A stretch of 64,000 nt of DNA. Source: CAVSWN01 sp046728115 (GTDB lineage: Bacteria; Acidobacteriota; Vicinamibacteria; Vicinamibacterales; CAVVIG01). The notes below the pieces were generated by a model. That model worked only from the letters and a program-made list of their open reading frames with translations, was not told where the DNA came from and did not search any database. The position numbers and the translations under genes are program-made. Location: the NCBI GenBank assembly GCA_046728115.1, contig JBKPDW010000172.1, forward strand, positions 3,085 through 67,084, given 5' to 3'. Shown here piece after piece: positions 53,120 through 62,139 of the stretch; within the stretch, counting starts at the first letter, position 1, and every line of letters starts with the position of its first letter.

Positions 53120-55036
53120 TCACACCCACCCCCGCGTTTCCGCGCTGGAGTACGGACTCTCGCGCTTCGCGGCTTCGAACTGCACGCCGCGCAGCAGCTG
53201 CGACATGCCGATCGGCGCGTTGGCTTCCGCGGCGAGGAACGCGGCGGACATGGCGATGTTGCGGATGGTTCCGCCGGGCACGTCGAGTCGCGCGAGCTTC
53301 GCGTAGTCGATGCCGTCGAGCGGCGCTCCTGGCGGGAACACCGTCCGCCAGATGATTTCGCGCTGTGCCTGATCGGGAAACGGAAAGTGCACGACGAAGC
53401 GCAGCCGCCGCTGGAACGCCGGGTCGAGCGCGGCCCTGTGGTTCGTCGTCAGGATAGCGAGCCCGGAATAGGCTTCCATCCGCTGCAGCAGGTAGCTCAC
53501 TTCGATGTTGGCGTAGCGGTCGTGGCTGTCTCTCACCTCGCTGCGTTTGCCGAAGAGTGCGTCCGCTTCGTCGAACAGCAGGATCGCGCCGCAGTCTTCC
53601 GCGGCGTCGAACAGCTTGCGAAGATTCTTCTCGGTCTCGCCGATGTACTTGCTGACCACGGCGGACAGATCGATGCGGTAGAGGGCCAGCCCGAGCTCGT
53701 TCGCGAGCACCTCCGCGGCGAGCGTCTTGCCGGTCCCGCTCTCTCCCCAGAAGAGCGTCGCGAATCCGAGTCCGCGCGCGCTCTTGCTGGCGAACCCCCA
53801 GTCGTGATGCACGCGCAGGCGGTGACGCGCGTGGATCGCGAGCTGCTGCAAGGCGGCGCGCTGAGGGTCGGGCAGCACGAGATCGTTCCAGCCGGCGCGC
53901 GCGTCGATCCGCTGCGCGAGTGCCGGCATCGCCGCACTCTGAGCGCGGCAGGCGCGGTGCAGTGCAGCGAGAAACCGGTCGGCATCGTCATCGCCCGCGC
54001 TCGCGACGATCGCGGCGATGCGCTGCGCGCCGATCCGGTACTGGCTGGCCAGCGCATCCAGCGCCGGACCGAGCGCCTCCGCCCTCGGCCCGAGCGCGTC
54101 CTTCCAGAGCTGTCGTCGCTCCAGGGTGTCGGGGCGATCCACGACGTAATGAAAGGCGGCAGCGTCGACTGACACGGCATGACGCGCGCCGACAATCACG
54201 AGCCCGTTCGCGTGCAGCAGGAACCGCGCGACGTGGGCATCCGCTTCGACGTCCTCGATCGAAACGAAAAGCCCGCACCCGACCAGTGTGGCTTCGCGGG
54301 TCCAGAGGACGGCGAGCGCCGCCTGCTCGCCCGGCGTAGCGGGCACATCCCTGCCGCGCAGGCGGTACAGCCCGATGCCCAGATGAGCGGCGACGGCCGC
54401 GGCGATCTCCTGCTGGCCGGCGGCGTCGTCACCCGTCAGCACGATGAGCGGCGTCCGGCCATCGGCGGCACGCACGCGCTCGGCGGCGCTCGCGGCGATG
54501 TCGCGATGCGTCGCGCTCATCGGACCGGGCGACGGAGCTGGAATCAGAAGCGGCTGCAGGCGCTGGTCGGGATAGTTCAGTCCGCCGATGAAGTGCAGGA
54601 TGCGCTCGTCCATCCTCAGGCGCGCCGACGTCAGGCCGGCCCCCTCGTCAGGCTCGACGAGCCGCCACCGGCGCAATGGCTCGGACGGAGCGAGCGCGCT
54701 CCAGTGGGGATCAGGCAACGCGGCGAGCGCCAGGCCGAACGTCGCCCACGGCCGCTGAGGGTGGCCGCTGGCCTGGCCGCACAGCGCCGCGAGATGCGCA
54801 TCCATTTCCGCGCCAGCCACGAGCAGCAGTACGTCGCGCTCGAAGGCGCTCAACTGAAAGAGGTGCGCGACAGTGTCGATCGCGGCGGGCGCCGGCATCG
54901 CGTCGCGACGCGCGTCGGCTTCGGCGGCCGCGAGCACGACGTCGCCGTCGCCGAGGAGCGCACGCAGGCGTGCGAACTCGGCCGCGAGCAGACTCTGGTT
55001 CGCCTCCGTCCATCCGCCGCCCTGCGCCGGCGTCAT
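53120..55036 (-). CDS. eCIS AAA+ ATPase with degenerate first ATPase domain
   Basis: A 638-aa protein like Afp15-type ATPases needed for particle assembly. The C-terminal AAA+ core is complete: Walker A GESGTGKT (431-438), pore-type SKYIGETEKNLRKLF, Walker B LLFDEAD (486-492), sensor 1 ILTTNH (528-533) and arginine region DPAFQRRLRF. A first domain (about 175-370) has lost its P-loop (TGDDAAGQQE), so it is probably structural. The N-terminal 150 residues are helical. ATGA overlap with the DUF4255 gene. Confidence 0.9.
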   Translation of the reverse strand: MTPAQGGGWTEANQSLLAAEFARLRALLGDGDVVLAAAEADARRDAMPAPAAIDTVAHLFQLSAFERDVLLLVAGAEMDAHLAALCGQASGHPQRPWATFGLALAALPDPHWSALAPSEPLRRWRLVEPDEGAGLTSARLRMDERILHFIGGLNYPDQRLQPLLIPAPSPGPMSATHRDIAASAAERVRAADGRTPLIVLTGDDAAGQQEIAAAVAAHLGIGLYRLRGRDVPATPGEQAALAVLWTREATLVGCGLFVSIEDVEADAHVARFLLHANGLVIVGARHAVSVDAAAFHYVVDRPDTLERRQLWKDALGPRAEALGPALDALASQYRIGAQRIAAIVASAGDDDADRFLAALHRACRAQSAAMPALAQRIDARAGWNDLVLPDPQRAALQQLAIHARHRLRVHHDWGFASKSARGLGFATLFWGESGTGKTLAAEVLANELGLALYRIDLSAVVSKYIGETEKNLRKLFDAAEDCGAILLFDEADALFGKRSEVRDSHDRYANIEVSYLLQRMEAYSGLAILTTNHRAALDPAFQRRLRFVVHFPFPDQAQREIIWRTVFPPGAPLDGIDYAKLARLDVPGGTIRNIAMSAAFLAAEANAPIGMSQLLRGVQFEAAKRESPYSSAETRGWV

Positions 55037-56361
55037 GAAATCACCACGCGCTGGTCAAGAAAGGTGGGCAGCGCCGGAGGCTCCTTCGATAGATCGATGA
55101 TCGGGCTTTCGATGGCGTCGATGCGGAGACGCGCGAGAAGCGATGCGACCGGCGCGTTAGGTATCGCGAACGCCAGCGACGCGGACGGCGAGCCCGCGGT
55201 CTGCGGAAGGTATTCCGTCTGGCCGAGGGCGAGGACCGCCGTCTGGCCGGCGCGCAGCACGGGTACGAAATCGATTGTGAAGCTCGCGGTCCCGGCGCCG
55301 TCGCGCGCCACGGCCAGCGGCAGATTCGTCATCTGCGGCGCCAGCACCATCGAGAGGCGATTGGTCTCTCGCGCGTTCGTCTCACCAGCCCGCACGACCC
55401 GAACCGTCACGCCATAGACGGCGACCGGAAGCGTCGCTGCGAGCGACGCGTCCAGCCTGAACTGCACGAGTCCACTCGCGCCGGTAACGGGCGGCGCGAG
55501 TGCCGGGATGATCGTGTCGATGTCGAATCGATCGTTCACAAGCCGCACTTCGCGGTTCGTACCGTCGAAATCGCGCCCCTGGAGGTCAATGGTGTCGCCG
55601 ATGCGCGCCACCGGTTGATGCAGCGGGGGCACGATCTTCGTCAGCATCGGCACGGGCGGCACGAGGCTGGGACTGACGGAGACGCCGCGGTCCCGCTTCG
55701 TGACGGGATCGACCGGACCACGGCTGAGCACCGGCAGCGGCGCTCTGGTGGGTTGCAGCGCCTGGATCAGCACCACCGACGCCGCATACGCCGCGGTCGG
55801 ACGGAAATGGCTCTGCATCGCGGTCCAGAGCTTCGACATCTCCTCGGTGTTGAGATATTGCGGCGTCAGCTTGATCAATTCGATCTGGTCTTCAAGGCCA
55901 GAATCCACGAGTGCGCGCAGCGCCGGCGGCAACGCGGTACCCACGTTGGGCGATGGATTGAGCGCCGTGCGAATGGCGTCGCGCGTGAGCACGGGCATTT
56001 CGTGCAGGAGCTGCATCGCGTAGCCGAGGAGGATCTCGGCGTGCAGGTCGCCGTTGCTGTAAACCGACAGCAAGTAGTGCAGGTCGAGAGCGAGCGGCGC
56101 GTTGGCGAGACGCACCCGTCCCGTGCCATCGCGCGAGGGCAGCTGTTCGTTGCGCCAGCCGGGATTCGGCGTCACCAGGTAGAGGAAGAGATTGATCTGC
56201 GACGTCTCGGTGCCGTTGGCGGGAACCACGCGATCCGGCGCGAGCACGCTGACCGTGACGCTGCTGCCGAGCGTGCCGCTGATGTTGTGGTTGATGAGCC
56301 CGTCGTTCAGCAGATCCCTTAGCACCGCGGTGACGCCGGCGATCGCGAGCGCGGTACTCAT
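55033..56361 (-). CDS. DUF4255 tail terminator/cap protein with Ig-like extension
   Basis: A 442-aa protein. The first 190 residues are DUF4255 (VTAVLRDLLNDGLINHNIS; INLFLYLVTPNPGWRNEQLP; LDLHYLLSVYSNGDLHAEIL), equivalent to the Afp16-type cap that sets the tube end. The rest is Ig-like (PVARIGDTIDLQGRDFDGTN; GVTVRVVRAGETNARETNR), an extension seen in some eCIS caps. ATGA overlaps with the neighbours on both sides. Confidence 0.88.
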   Translation of the reverse strand: MSTALAIAGVTAVLRDLLNDGLINHNISGTLGSSVTVSVLAPDRVVPANGTETSQINLFLYLVTPNPGWRNEQLPSRDGTGRVRLANAPLALDLHYLLSVYSNGDLHAEILLGYAMQLLHEMPVLTRDAIRTALNPSPNVGTALPPALRALVDSGLEDQIELIKLTPQYLNTEEMSKLWTAMQSHFRPTAAYAASVVLIQALQPTRAPLPVLSRGPVDPVTKRDRGVSVSPSLVPPVPMLTKIVPPLHQPVARIGDTIDLQGRDFDGTNREVRLVNDRFDIDTIIPALAPPVTGASGLVQFRLDASLAATLPVAVYGVTVRVVRAGETNARETNRLSMVLAPQMTNLPLAVARDGAGTASFTIDFVPVLRAGQTAVLALGQTEYLPQTAGSPSASLAFAIPNAPVASLLARLRIDAIESPIIDLSKEPPALPTFLDQRVVIS

Positions 56362-57107
56362 CCGCGTGCCCGCTTCGCAAGGTAGGCGTCGAGCGACATC
56401 GGCGGCGGTGTGGACACGGGCCGACGTCGCGGCGCCGCGGGTTCGTGCACCGCGGTCACCTCGACGCAGCGAATGTGGATGTGCACGTCGGGCTCACGGG
56501 CGGAATGCTGCCACACCCCACCAGGCATCCGGGTGACCGCGCCGATCACCGGCGGCGTCACGGCCGATCGATCCACGGCCGTGAGCGGGATGAGCAACGG
56601 AGGCTCGCGGACGATGCGGACCGCTCTGCCATGACGCTCCCCATCGGGTGGACGCCGATCGGCGGATCGAACCGGTCGATCGGCAGGCTCGAACGCGGGA
56701 TCACTACGCGGCGCGTTCGCACGGTCCTCGTCGGCGGCGTACTCGAGGAGCCGTGGCGGCACGGAGGAAGACAGGTCGATCGCAGCATCCGACGACGCCC
56801 TGTCTTCTCGACTGGCAGCGCTGACGTTGACCGACGGCGCAGGTTTAACGCGTGCTGGATGCGGATCGGGCGGCTCCGCGCCGGCGCTCGGCGCCCGAGG
56901 CTGATCGTGCGAAGCCTCGAGCTGCGCAGGCGCACCCGTCGACGCACTCGGAACCGGTGAGCGAGTCGCCGTGAGTGACGGCCCCGGGACCTCGCCGGCC
57001 GTGATGCGGGCTGGCGCCAGTCCCTCGAGCGTCAGGCGGGCATCCGAACGCACCGTGACCGTCGTACCCGTGGCCCGAGCCGCGAGACGGTGCAGCAGAC
57101 CTTTCAT
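56358..57107 (-). CDS. Proline-rich disordered linker protein
   Basis: A 249-aa protein with a short ordered start (MKGLLHRLAARATGTTVTVR), a long Pro/Ala/Arg/Asp-rich disordered middle and a C-terminal block DVHIHIRCVEVTAV...RRRPVSTPPPMSLDAYLAKR. This type occurs between tube/zinc-ribbon and DUF4255 genes of eCIS. ATG at 57107 is coupled to the upstream gene (ATGA). No recognisable tape-measure gene exists in the locus; this protein is a candidate for that role only by elimination. Confidence 0.6.
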   Translation of the reverse strand: MKGLLHRLAARATGTTVTVRSDARLTLEGLAPARITAGEVPGPSLTATRSPVPSASTGAPAQLEASHDQPRAPSAGAEPPDPHPARVKPAPSVNVSAASREDRASSDAAIDLSSSVPPRLLEYAADEDRANAPRSDPAFEPADRPVRSADRRPPDGERHGRAVRIVREPPLLIPLTAVDRSAVTPPVIGAVTRMPGGVWQHSAREPDVHIHIRCVEVTAVHEPAAPRRRPVSTPPPMSLDAYLAKRARG

Positions 57108-57808
57108 GGCGCCACCATCGCAAGGTACGAGGCGCGCCGCTCGGGCGTGAGCGCGAGAATGTCCGACTCGCTCCACCCGTAGGCGCACGCGAGCTGGTGC
57201 ACTTCGCCGAGCACCATACGCGCGCGGCCGCTGATCTCGTCCCAGAGCAGCTCGCCGGGATCGAGCTGCGCCGTGCCCGAGTGGCCGCATGCCTCGCAGC
57301 GCACGTCGAAGGCCAGATCGGCATCGGGATCGATCGCTTCGAGCGCGTCCTCGACTTCGCGCAGCCTCCTATCGTCCAGCGCGACGCTGTCGTTGCCCTC
57401 GAGCAGGCAGCGCGCGAGCAGTCGGTGCGCCGCGCGTGCTGGATCAGGCTCGGTTGCGATGGCGGATAGATCGCGCAGGGACGGCGGTCTGCAACGCAGG
57501 CCCGCAACGGTCACCTCGTCCGGCTGCGAGTCAGTGACGGGCCGAAGCAGTTCGTGCACCGCGATGGTCAGGCCGAGGCGCTCGCCGCACTGCTCGCAGT
57601 CCACGTGGGCGTCGATCCGATTCCCGAACCATGCCGCGCGCAGCTCGAGCAGGCGTGCGTTGATCTCGCCGAGCCGCAGGTCGGCGATCGCGTCGGTCGG
57701 CTGGTCGGGCCGGGCACACGCGTAAAGCAGCGCGCAGCGATCGATCGGGTTACGGGACGCGCCGCGCTCCCACAGCGCAAGGAGGTCGAGCGCCGCAATC
57801 GTCCGCAT
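57104..57808 (-). CDS. Zinc-ribbon-type eCIS protein
   Basis: A 234-aa protein with two CxxC pairs, CEQCGERLGL and CEACGHSGTAQ, about 90 residues apart, which can bind one zinc. The C-terminus (VHQLACAYGWSESDILALTP) resembles T4 baseplate-hub chaperone-like proteins coded after the tube gene. ATG at 57808 starts 7 bp after the tube gene. Function in assembly is inferred from position. Confidence 0.65.
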   Translation of the reverse strand: MRTIAALDLLALWERGASRNPIDRCALLYACARPDQPTDAIADLRLGEINARLLELRAAWFGNRIDAHVDCEQCGERLGLTIAVHELLRPVTDSQPDEVTVAGLRCRPPSLRDLSAIATEPDPARAAHRLLARCLLEGNDSVALDDRRLREVEDALEAIDPDADLAFDVRCEACGHSGTAQLDPGELLWDEISGRARMVLGEVHQLACAYGWSESDILALTPERRASYLAMVAP

Positions 57809-57815
57809 GGCACGC

Positions 57816-58343
57816 TCAGCCTGCCGGCTCGGTGAAAGTGGGCTCGGACGGCTCGACGACGTCCACGTCGCGCTCCCAGCCTTCGTTCTCGAGCTTGATG
57901 TGCTGGATCGCAATCGCGCCGGCATTGGCGTCGAGGTCCGGCAACGCCTGGAACTCGGACACCCAACATCGATAAACCTTGTACGCGAGGGCGAGCTGGC
58001 CGGCCTCGTTGTAGACCTCGATGATGATGTCCTTGCGGAAGTCCTTCAGCGAGACCTCGCTGCCCAAGCCGGATCCGAAGTTCCACACCTTGTTCGCCCA
58101 CTTCTCGAACTCGGTATCGTGGGTCACGCCGCGATCGAGCGAGATCGCGTCGTACTTCGTGCGCCCGGGTGACTTGCGCGAGCTCGACGGATCGCCGCCC
58201 TCGCGGTGCTCGACGAGGTCGGTCGTGCGCTTGAGCGCGCCGACCTTGGAAATGCCGGCCACGTAGCGGCCGTCCCACTTCACGCGGAACTTGAAGTTCT
58301 TGTAAGGGTCGTAGCGCGTCGCGTTGACGCTGAACTGTGCCAT
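57816..58343 (-). CDS. Inner tube protein (gp19-like)
   Basis: A 175-aa Hcp/gp19-like tube subunit. FKFRVKWDGRYVAGISKVGAL is the hallmark start, then TDLVEHREGGDP and an unusual SSRKSPGRTKYDAISLDRGV, and the C-terminal VYRCWVSEFQALPDLDANAG with IQHIKLENEGWER. It builds the rigid needle inside the sheath. It is the only tube gene of this type in the locus. It is 15 bp downstream of the sheath gene. Confidence 0.93.
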   Translation of the reverse strand: MAQFSVNATRYDPYKNFKFRVKWDGRYVAGISKVGALKRTTDLVEHREGGDPSSSRKSPGRTKYDAISLDRGVTHDTEFEKWANKVWNFGSGLGSEVSLKDFRKDIIIEVYNEAGQLALAYKVYRCWVSEFQALPDLDANAGAIAIQHIKLENEGWERDVDVVEPSEPTFTEPAG

Positions 58344-58358
58344 GGCGCGGTCCTCGAC

Positions 58359-60011
58359 TTAGGTGGGGATCTGTCCAGCCATCTGCTGAATCTTGATCAC
58401 GACGAATTCCGCAGGCTTGAGCGGCGCGAACCCGACGATGACGTTGAGAATGCCGAGATTGATGTCGGTCTGCGTCGTGGTCTGGTTGTCGCACTTGACG
58501 AAGTAGGCCTCTTTCGCCGTCGTGCCCTGAAACGCGCCCTGGCGGAAGAGGGCCTGCATGAACGCCCCGACGTTGAGCCGCACCTGGGCCCAGAGCGGCT
58601 CGTCGTTCGGCTCGAACACCACCCACTGCGTGCCGCGATAGAGGCTCTCCTCCAGGAACAGCGCCAGCCGGCGCACGGGCACGTACTTGTATTCGTCGGC
58701 GCTCTCATCGGCGCCGCGCAGCGTGCGCGCGCCCCAGACGACGCGGCCGTTCACCCCCATCGAGCGCAGGCAGTTGATGCCCAGCGGGTTGAGCTGCCCG
58801 TTCTCGAGATCGTTCAGGTTGACCTGCAGGTCCTGCACGCCGTTCAGCGCGGCGTCGAGCCCAGCGGGCGCCTTCCACACGCCGCGCGCCACATCGGTGC
58901 GTGCACAAATGCCCGCGATGATGCCGCAGGGCACGAACGTGTCGAGGCGGCTGTCGCGCAGGGGATCGACCTGACGCACGCAGGGGAAATAGATCGCGGC
59001 GTTGCGCGCAGCCGGCCCTGTGAGATTGAGATCGTTGCGGCCGTCGATCGCGTTGTCGATGGCGCGATCGATCGAAGTCGCCCACGCCGGGTCCGGATCG
59101 ACGATGAGCATCGCGCGTCGCTCGACGCACAGGGTCAAGGCCGCTTGGTAGACCGCCGCCGAGGTCGGCGCCCAGTTCGAGGGCAGGCTGGTGATGTCGC
59201 GCCGTGGCGGCGGAATGCACAGCAGGTTGAACAAGTCCACCCGGTCGAGCGCATGGATGCCGGTCTTCGCGTTCGCATCCCCAAGCACGTCGTTGTCCAC
59301 GAGATCGCTGCCGTCGGAGCCCGATCCCGAATCGGCATCGATCCAGGTGACAATGCGCTGCGAGCCAGAGACAGTGACGTTCGATTCCGGTCGCGACGCC
59401 GGCATCGCGCCGCGAACGCGCACGTAGTTCGACTCGCGCTCCAGCACGAGCGGCAGGAACCGCGGATCGCCTTCGACCGTGGACACCGAGCTGAAGTTCT
59501 CGATGATGAAGGTGTCCTTGCCCGGCGTCGTGCGGTAGCGCACGGTCAGGTTGAAGCGCTGCAGGTTGGTGGACGGCGGCGACGTGCGCGGCAGCGCGCG
59601 GTCGGTGTCGTGGTCGACAGCCGCGGACAGGCGATTCCCCCACTCGCCGACGCTCGATGCCTCGAGCACGAGATCGTCGGATGGACTGCCCTCGCCGTCC
59701 AGCGTGATCGTCGCGGCCGCGGCGTTTTCGCCCGCAACGCGGACGATGATCGCCGTCGTGCCGCCGTTCAGATAGAAGTCCCGGACTGCATAGCTGATCG
59801 GACTCGCGACGTCGAGGCCGCCGAAGCGGCGCTCGTAGTCGGCAAAGCTCGTGATCGTCGGCGGCGGGTCCGTCGTCGACGCCGTGCAGATCGGCCCCGC
59901 GGCCGCTCGTCCGACAAACGCCGTGATCGACGTGGCGACGCCTGTGATGGTGCGCACGCCGCTGGGCACTTCCTCGATGTACACGCCGGGATAGGTCAGG
60001 GCAGCTGGCAT
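58359..60011 (-). CDS. Contractile tail sheath protein
   Basis: A 550-aa sheath subunit. It opens ALTYPGVYIEEVPSGVRTI, then GVATSITAFVGRAAAGP, and ends KPAEFVVIKIQQMAGQ, the conserved C-terminal strand that links neighbouring subunits. CLRSMGVNGRVVWGARTL and WVVFEPNDEPLWAQVR are the contraction-core segments. Only one sheath gene is present, unlike Afp with three. A variable insert (about 85-240) forms the surface domain. Confidence 0.95.
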   Translation of the reverse strand: MPAALTYPGVYIEEVPSGVRTITGVATSITAFVGRAAAGPICTASTTDPPPTITSFADYERRFGGLDVASPISYAVRDFYLNGGTTAIIVRVAGENAAAATITLDGEGSPSDDLVLEASSVGEWGNRLSAAVDHDTDRALPRTSPPSTNLQRFNLTVRYRTTPGKDTFIIENFSSVSTVEGDPRFLPLVLERESNYVRVRGAMPASRPESNVTVSGSQRIVTWIDADSGSGSDGSDLVDNDVLGDANAKTGIHALDRVDLFNLLCIPPPRRDITSLPSNWAPTSAAVYQAALTLCVERRAMLIVDPDPAWATSIDRAIDNAIDGRNDLNLTGPAARNAAIYFPCVRQVDPLRDSRLDTFVPCGIIAGICARTDVARGVWKAPAGLDAALNGVQDLQVNLNDLENGQLNPLGINCLRSMGVNGRVVWGARTLRGADESADEYKYVPVRRLALFLEESLYRGTQWVVFEPNDEPLWAQVRLNVGAFMQALFRQGAFQGTTAKEAYFVKCDNQTTTQTDINLGILNVIVGFAPLKPAEFVVIKIQQMAGQIPT

Positions 60012-60033
60012 GAATTGGCTCCGTCAGCGAGCG

Positions 60034-60291
60034 TCACGAGTTGTGCGATGGAGGCGTACCCGCACTCGCGTAGATGAACTGGCCGTCCGGCAGCCGGCGC
60101 TCCGCCAGTTCGCCGGTTGCGACCAGGGCCTCGATGGCGGCGCGCACATCGCTCACCGCGTAGGTTCTGCGCGCCTTGCGCACCCACCACTCGCGGATAC
60201 CGCGCTCCGTATCCACCGCCTTCGGGTGCGCCTGCAGGTAGCGCCTGATGATCTCTTCGATCTCCGCCACGAGCGGTGGTCGTTCGTCCAT
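60034..60291 (-). CDS. Small winged-helix-like eCIS protein
   Basis: An 85-aa protein, the first of the operon. EIEEIIRRYLQAHPKAVDTERG and YAVSDVRAAIEALVATGELA look like a helix-turn-helix with a short wing (RRLPDGQFIYA). It could be a local regulator or a structural protein. ATG at 60291 is used because the sigma-54-type promoter ends just upstream at 60330; the longer frame to 60360 would start before the promoter. Confidence 0.6.
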   Translation of the reverse strand: MDERPPLVAEIEEIIRRYLQAHPKAVDTERGIREWWVRKARRTYAVSDVRAAIEALVATGELAERRLPDGQFIYASAGTPPSHNS

Positions 60292-60329
60292 CTCATGCCT
60301 ACGCTCCGTGTACAGGCGGATCGCGCATC

Positions 60330-60344
60330 GCACATGCCGTGCCA
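60330..60344 (-). promoter_or_regulatory. Sigma-54-type (-24/-12) promoter of the eCIS operon
   Basis: Minus strand reads TGGCAC-GGCAT-GTGC. It matches the sigma-54 consensus TGGCAC-N5-TTGC in all but one core base and keeps the exact GG-GC spacing. It lies 39 nt before the first start codon. A sigma-54 activator gene stands at the other end of the locus. A TTGACA (60355-60360) upstream has no good -10 partner. Confidence 0.5.
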
Positions 60345-60360
60345 CGAAACGTGATGTCAA

Positions 60361-60591
60361 TGGCTGTTGGAAGATCAGCTGCTTTCAGAGTGAGCAGGCG
60401 CGCGGTGGGTGCAATCCACCCCGTTCAAGGGGTTCTGAGCCAGCAGTTGCAGGCAAGAGCGCATGGGCGACTAGCGGCACGCCATGGGGGAAAAGCGACC
60501 CACCCTGCGAGCATTCTCACTGTCGGTCAGCGGATGCGGCGGTTGTTTGGGGAGCTCTGCGCGAGTCTTCGGCAGGGAGTTAAGCAGAAGA
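60361..60591. other. Spacer between eCIS promoter and IS element
   Basis: There are 231 bp with no gene or repeat that I can see. Enhancer sites for the sigma-54 activator would be expected here, but none can be named without knowing its binding motif. Confidence 0.4.
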
Positions 60592-62017
60592 CATAGGTGA
60601 GATCTTAAGGCCCGGCATCTACTGACGGCCGGCGTGCGGAGGGATCGACAAGGGACAACGAAAGCCTCATGCTGAGGTTTCCACACCCACCAGCAGAGGA
60701 GGCTGACGTTGTCCACCTTCTCGAGTACTGAGCTTATCAAAGTCCGGGATGTTCTGGCCCGAGCGCTGTCCATGGAAGATATCAATCAACTCGGTCGCCA
60801 CACGGGTCAGGCCACACGGTTGCGCACGGTCACGCCCCATCGGTTGTTCTTCGCAGTCGTCTCAACGCTCGCGAGTGTGCGCGTGGAATCGCTCGCGGAT
60901 TTGCTCCGGGCGTTCAATCACCAGAACAGCGTCACCGTGGCGTACAAGGCGTTCTACAACCGCCTGGCGCGCGCCGGGTTCGCGACCTTCATGCGCGAGA
61001 TGTTTGCGCGGCTCGTGGAGCGATTGAGCGTCCAGACCTTGACACCGGAGGGGGAACGGGCCGTCGCCCGCTTCAAGGACATCGTGATCCAGGACGGCTC
61101 GTCGTTTGCCCTCAAATCGACGCTGCACGGGACGTTCCCCGGGCGATTCACGACGATCGAGCCTGCGGCGGTGGAGGTGCACGCCACATATAGCGGGTTT
61201 TTCGACGAGGTCCGAGCGGTCCAGATCGCGCCGGATACCGAGGCGGAACGCCAGTTCCTGCCGGACCCGTCGACGCTGCCGGATCGCTTGCTACTGGCCG
61301 ACCGCGGCTATCCGAGCGTGCCCTACTTTGAAGCCGTCCGCGAGCAGGGTGGGAGTTTCATCGTGCGGCTCACGCGCAGCTACGACCCGTGCTACGGACC
61401 GCGTGGGTCGACGGTCGTCGCGTCGACGTGGCCACGCGCATGCGGTTGTCGCGGTGGCTCCCTCAGTACGCCACGTGTCGCGTGGACCTCGATGTCGAGT
61501 TCGAACGCGAGGACCTCGTCGTCAGCTTTCGCCTCGTGGCTATCCCGGGTCGCGACAAGGCCATGACGCGCCTGTGCACGAATTTGCCGCGCACGCCGTT
61601 CTCGCTGGATGTGGTCTCGCGACTCTATCGGTTCCGGTGGCAAATCGAACTCTGCTTCAAAGCGTGGAAGTCGTATGCCAATCTGCACAAGTTCGACACC
61701 GCGAACGCGCATATCGCCGAGGGTCTCATCTGGGCGGGGTTGTGTGCCGCCGTGCTCAAGCGCTTCTTGGCGCACGCGGCGCAGCGCGTTGGCAAGGGGA
61801 CGGCGATGTCGACACGGCGAGTCGCGATGTGTGCGCACCACATCCTTGACAGCCTCGTGACGGCGCTACTCGGAAGGATCGGCCTCCTCGGGCCGCTCCG
61901 CCGAGGGTGGCATATCTGTTGGAGAACGCCAGACGTGCCAACGTGCGGCGCGAACGTCGCACGGGCCGGTTGCGCGCCGGTCTGATGATCGCGCCGGCCG
62001 TTAAGTGATCACCTCTG
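60592..62017 (+). mobile_element. IS4-family element, about 1.43 kb
   Basis: The ends are imperfect inverted repeats: CATAGGTGAGATCTTAAGG at 60592-60610 and, inverted, CAGAGGTGATCACTTAACGG at 61998-62017. Between them lies a single transposase gene with a frameshift. No clear target duplication is seen at the edges. It inserted upstream of the eCIS promoter region. Confidence 0.75.
60709..61985 (+). pseudogene. IS4-family transposase, frameshifted
   Basis: Two frames together give a DDE transposase of about 425 aa. The first (60709 on) holds the first Asp (FKDIVIQDGSSFALKS) and the second (LLLADRGYPSVPYF); the second frame (from about 61389) holds YRFRWQIELCFKAWKS, the Y-(2)-R-(3)-E-(6)-K signature of IS4. 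The shift (to the -1 frame) is near 61385-61400, after IVRLTRSYDP. There is no slippery A-run, so it looks like an inactivating indel and not programmed frameshifting. Confidence 0.82.
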
Positions 62018-62139
62018 AGGAAACATTAGGGCCGTCTCCCGGTTAGACGATATGCAGGGCGGCTGACGAGCCGCCGCGCGTCTCAGCTGGGTCGCGACTG
62101 TTAAGCTCCTCTCGAGGACGAGCATCCTGAAAGGAGCGC

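Noticed and set aside
30665..60344. Prophage or type VI secretion interpretation
   Set aside because: There are no capsid, terminase, portal or integrase genes, and no TssJLM membrane complex or ClpV; DUF4255, the AAA+ ATPase and DUF4157 point to an eCIS.
61389..61985. Separate gene in the second half of the IS4 element
   Set aside because: It carries only the C-terminal catalytic part of the same transposase; it is the out-of-frame continuation of the 60709 frame.
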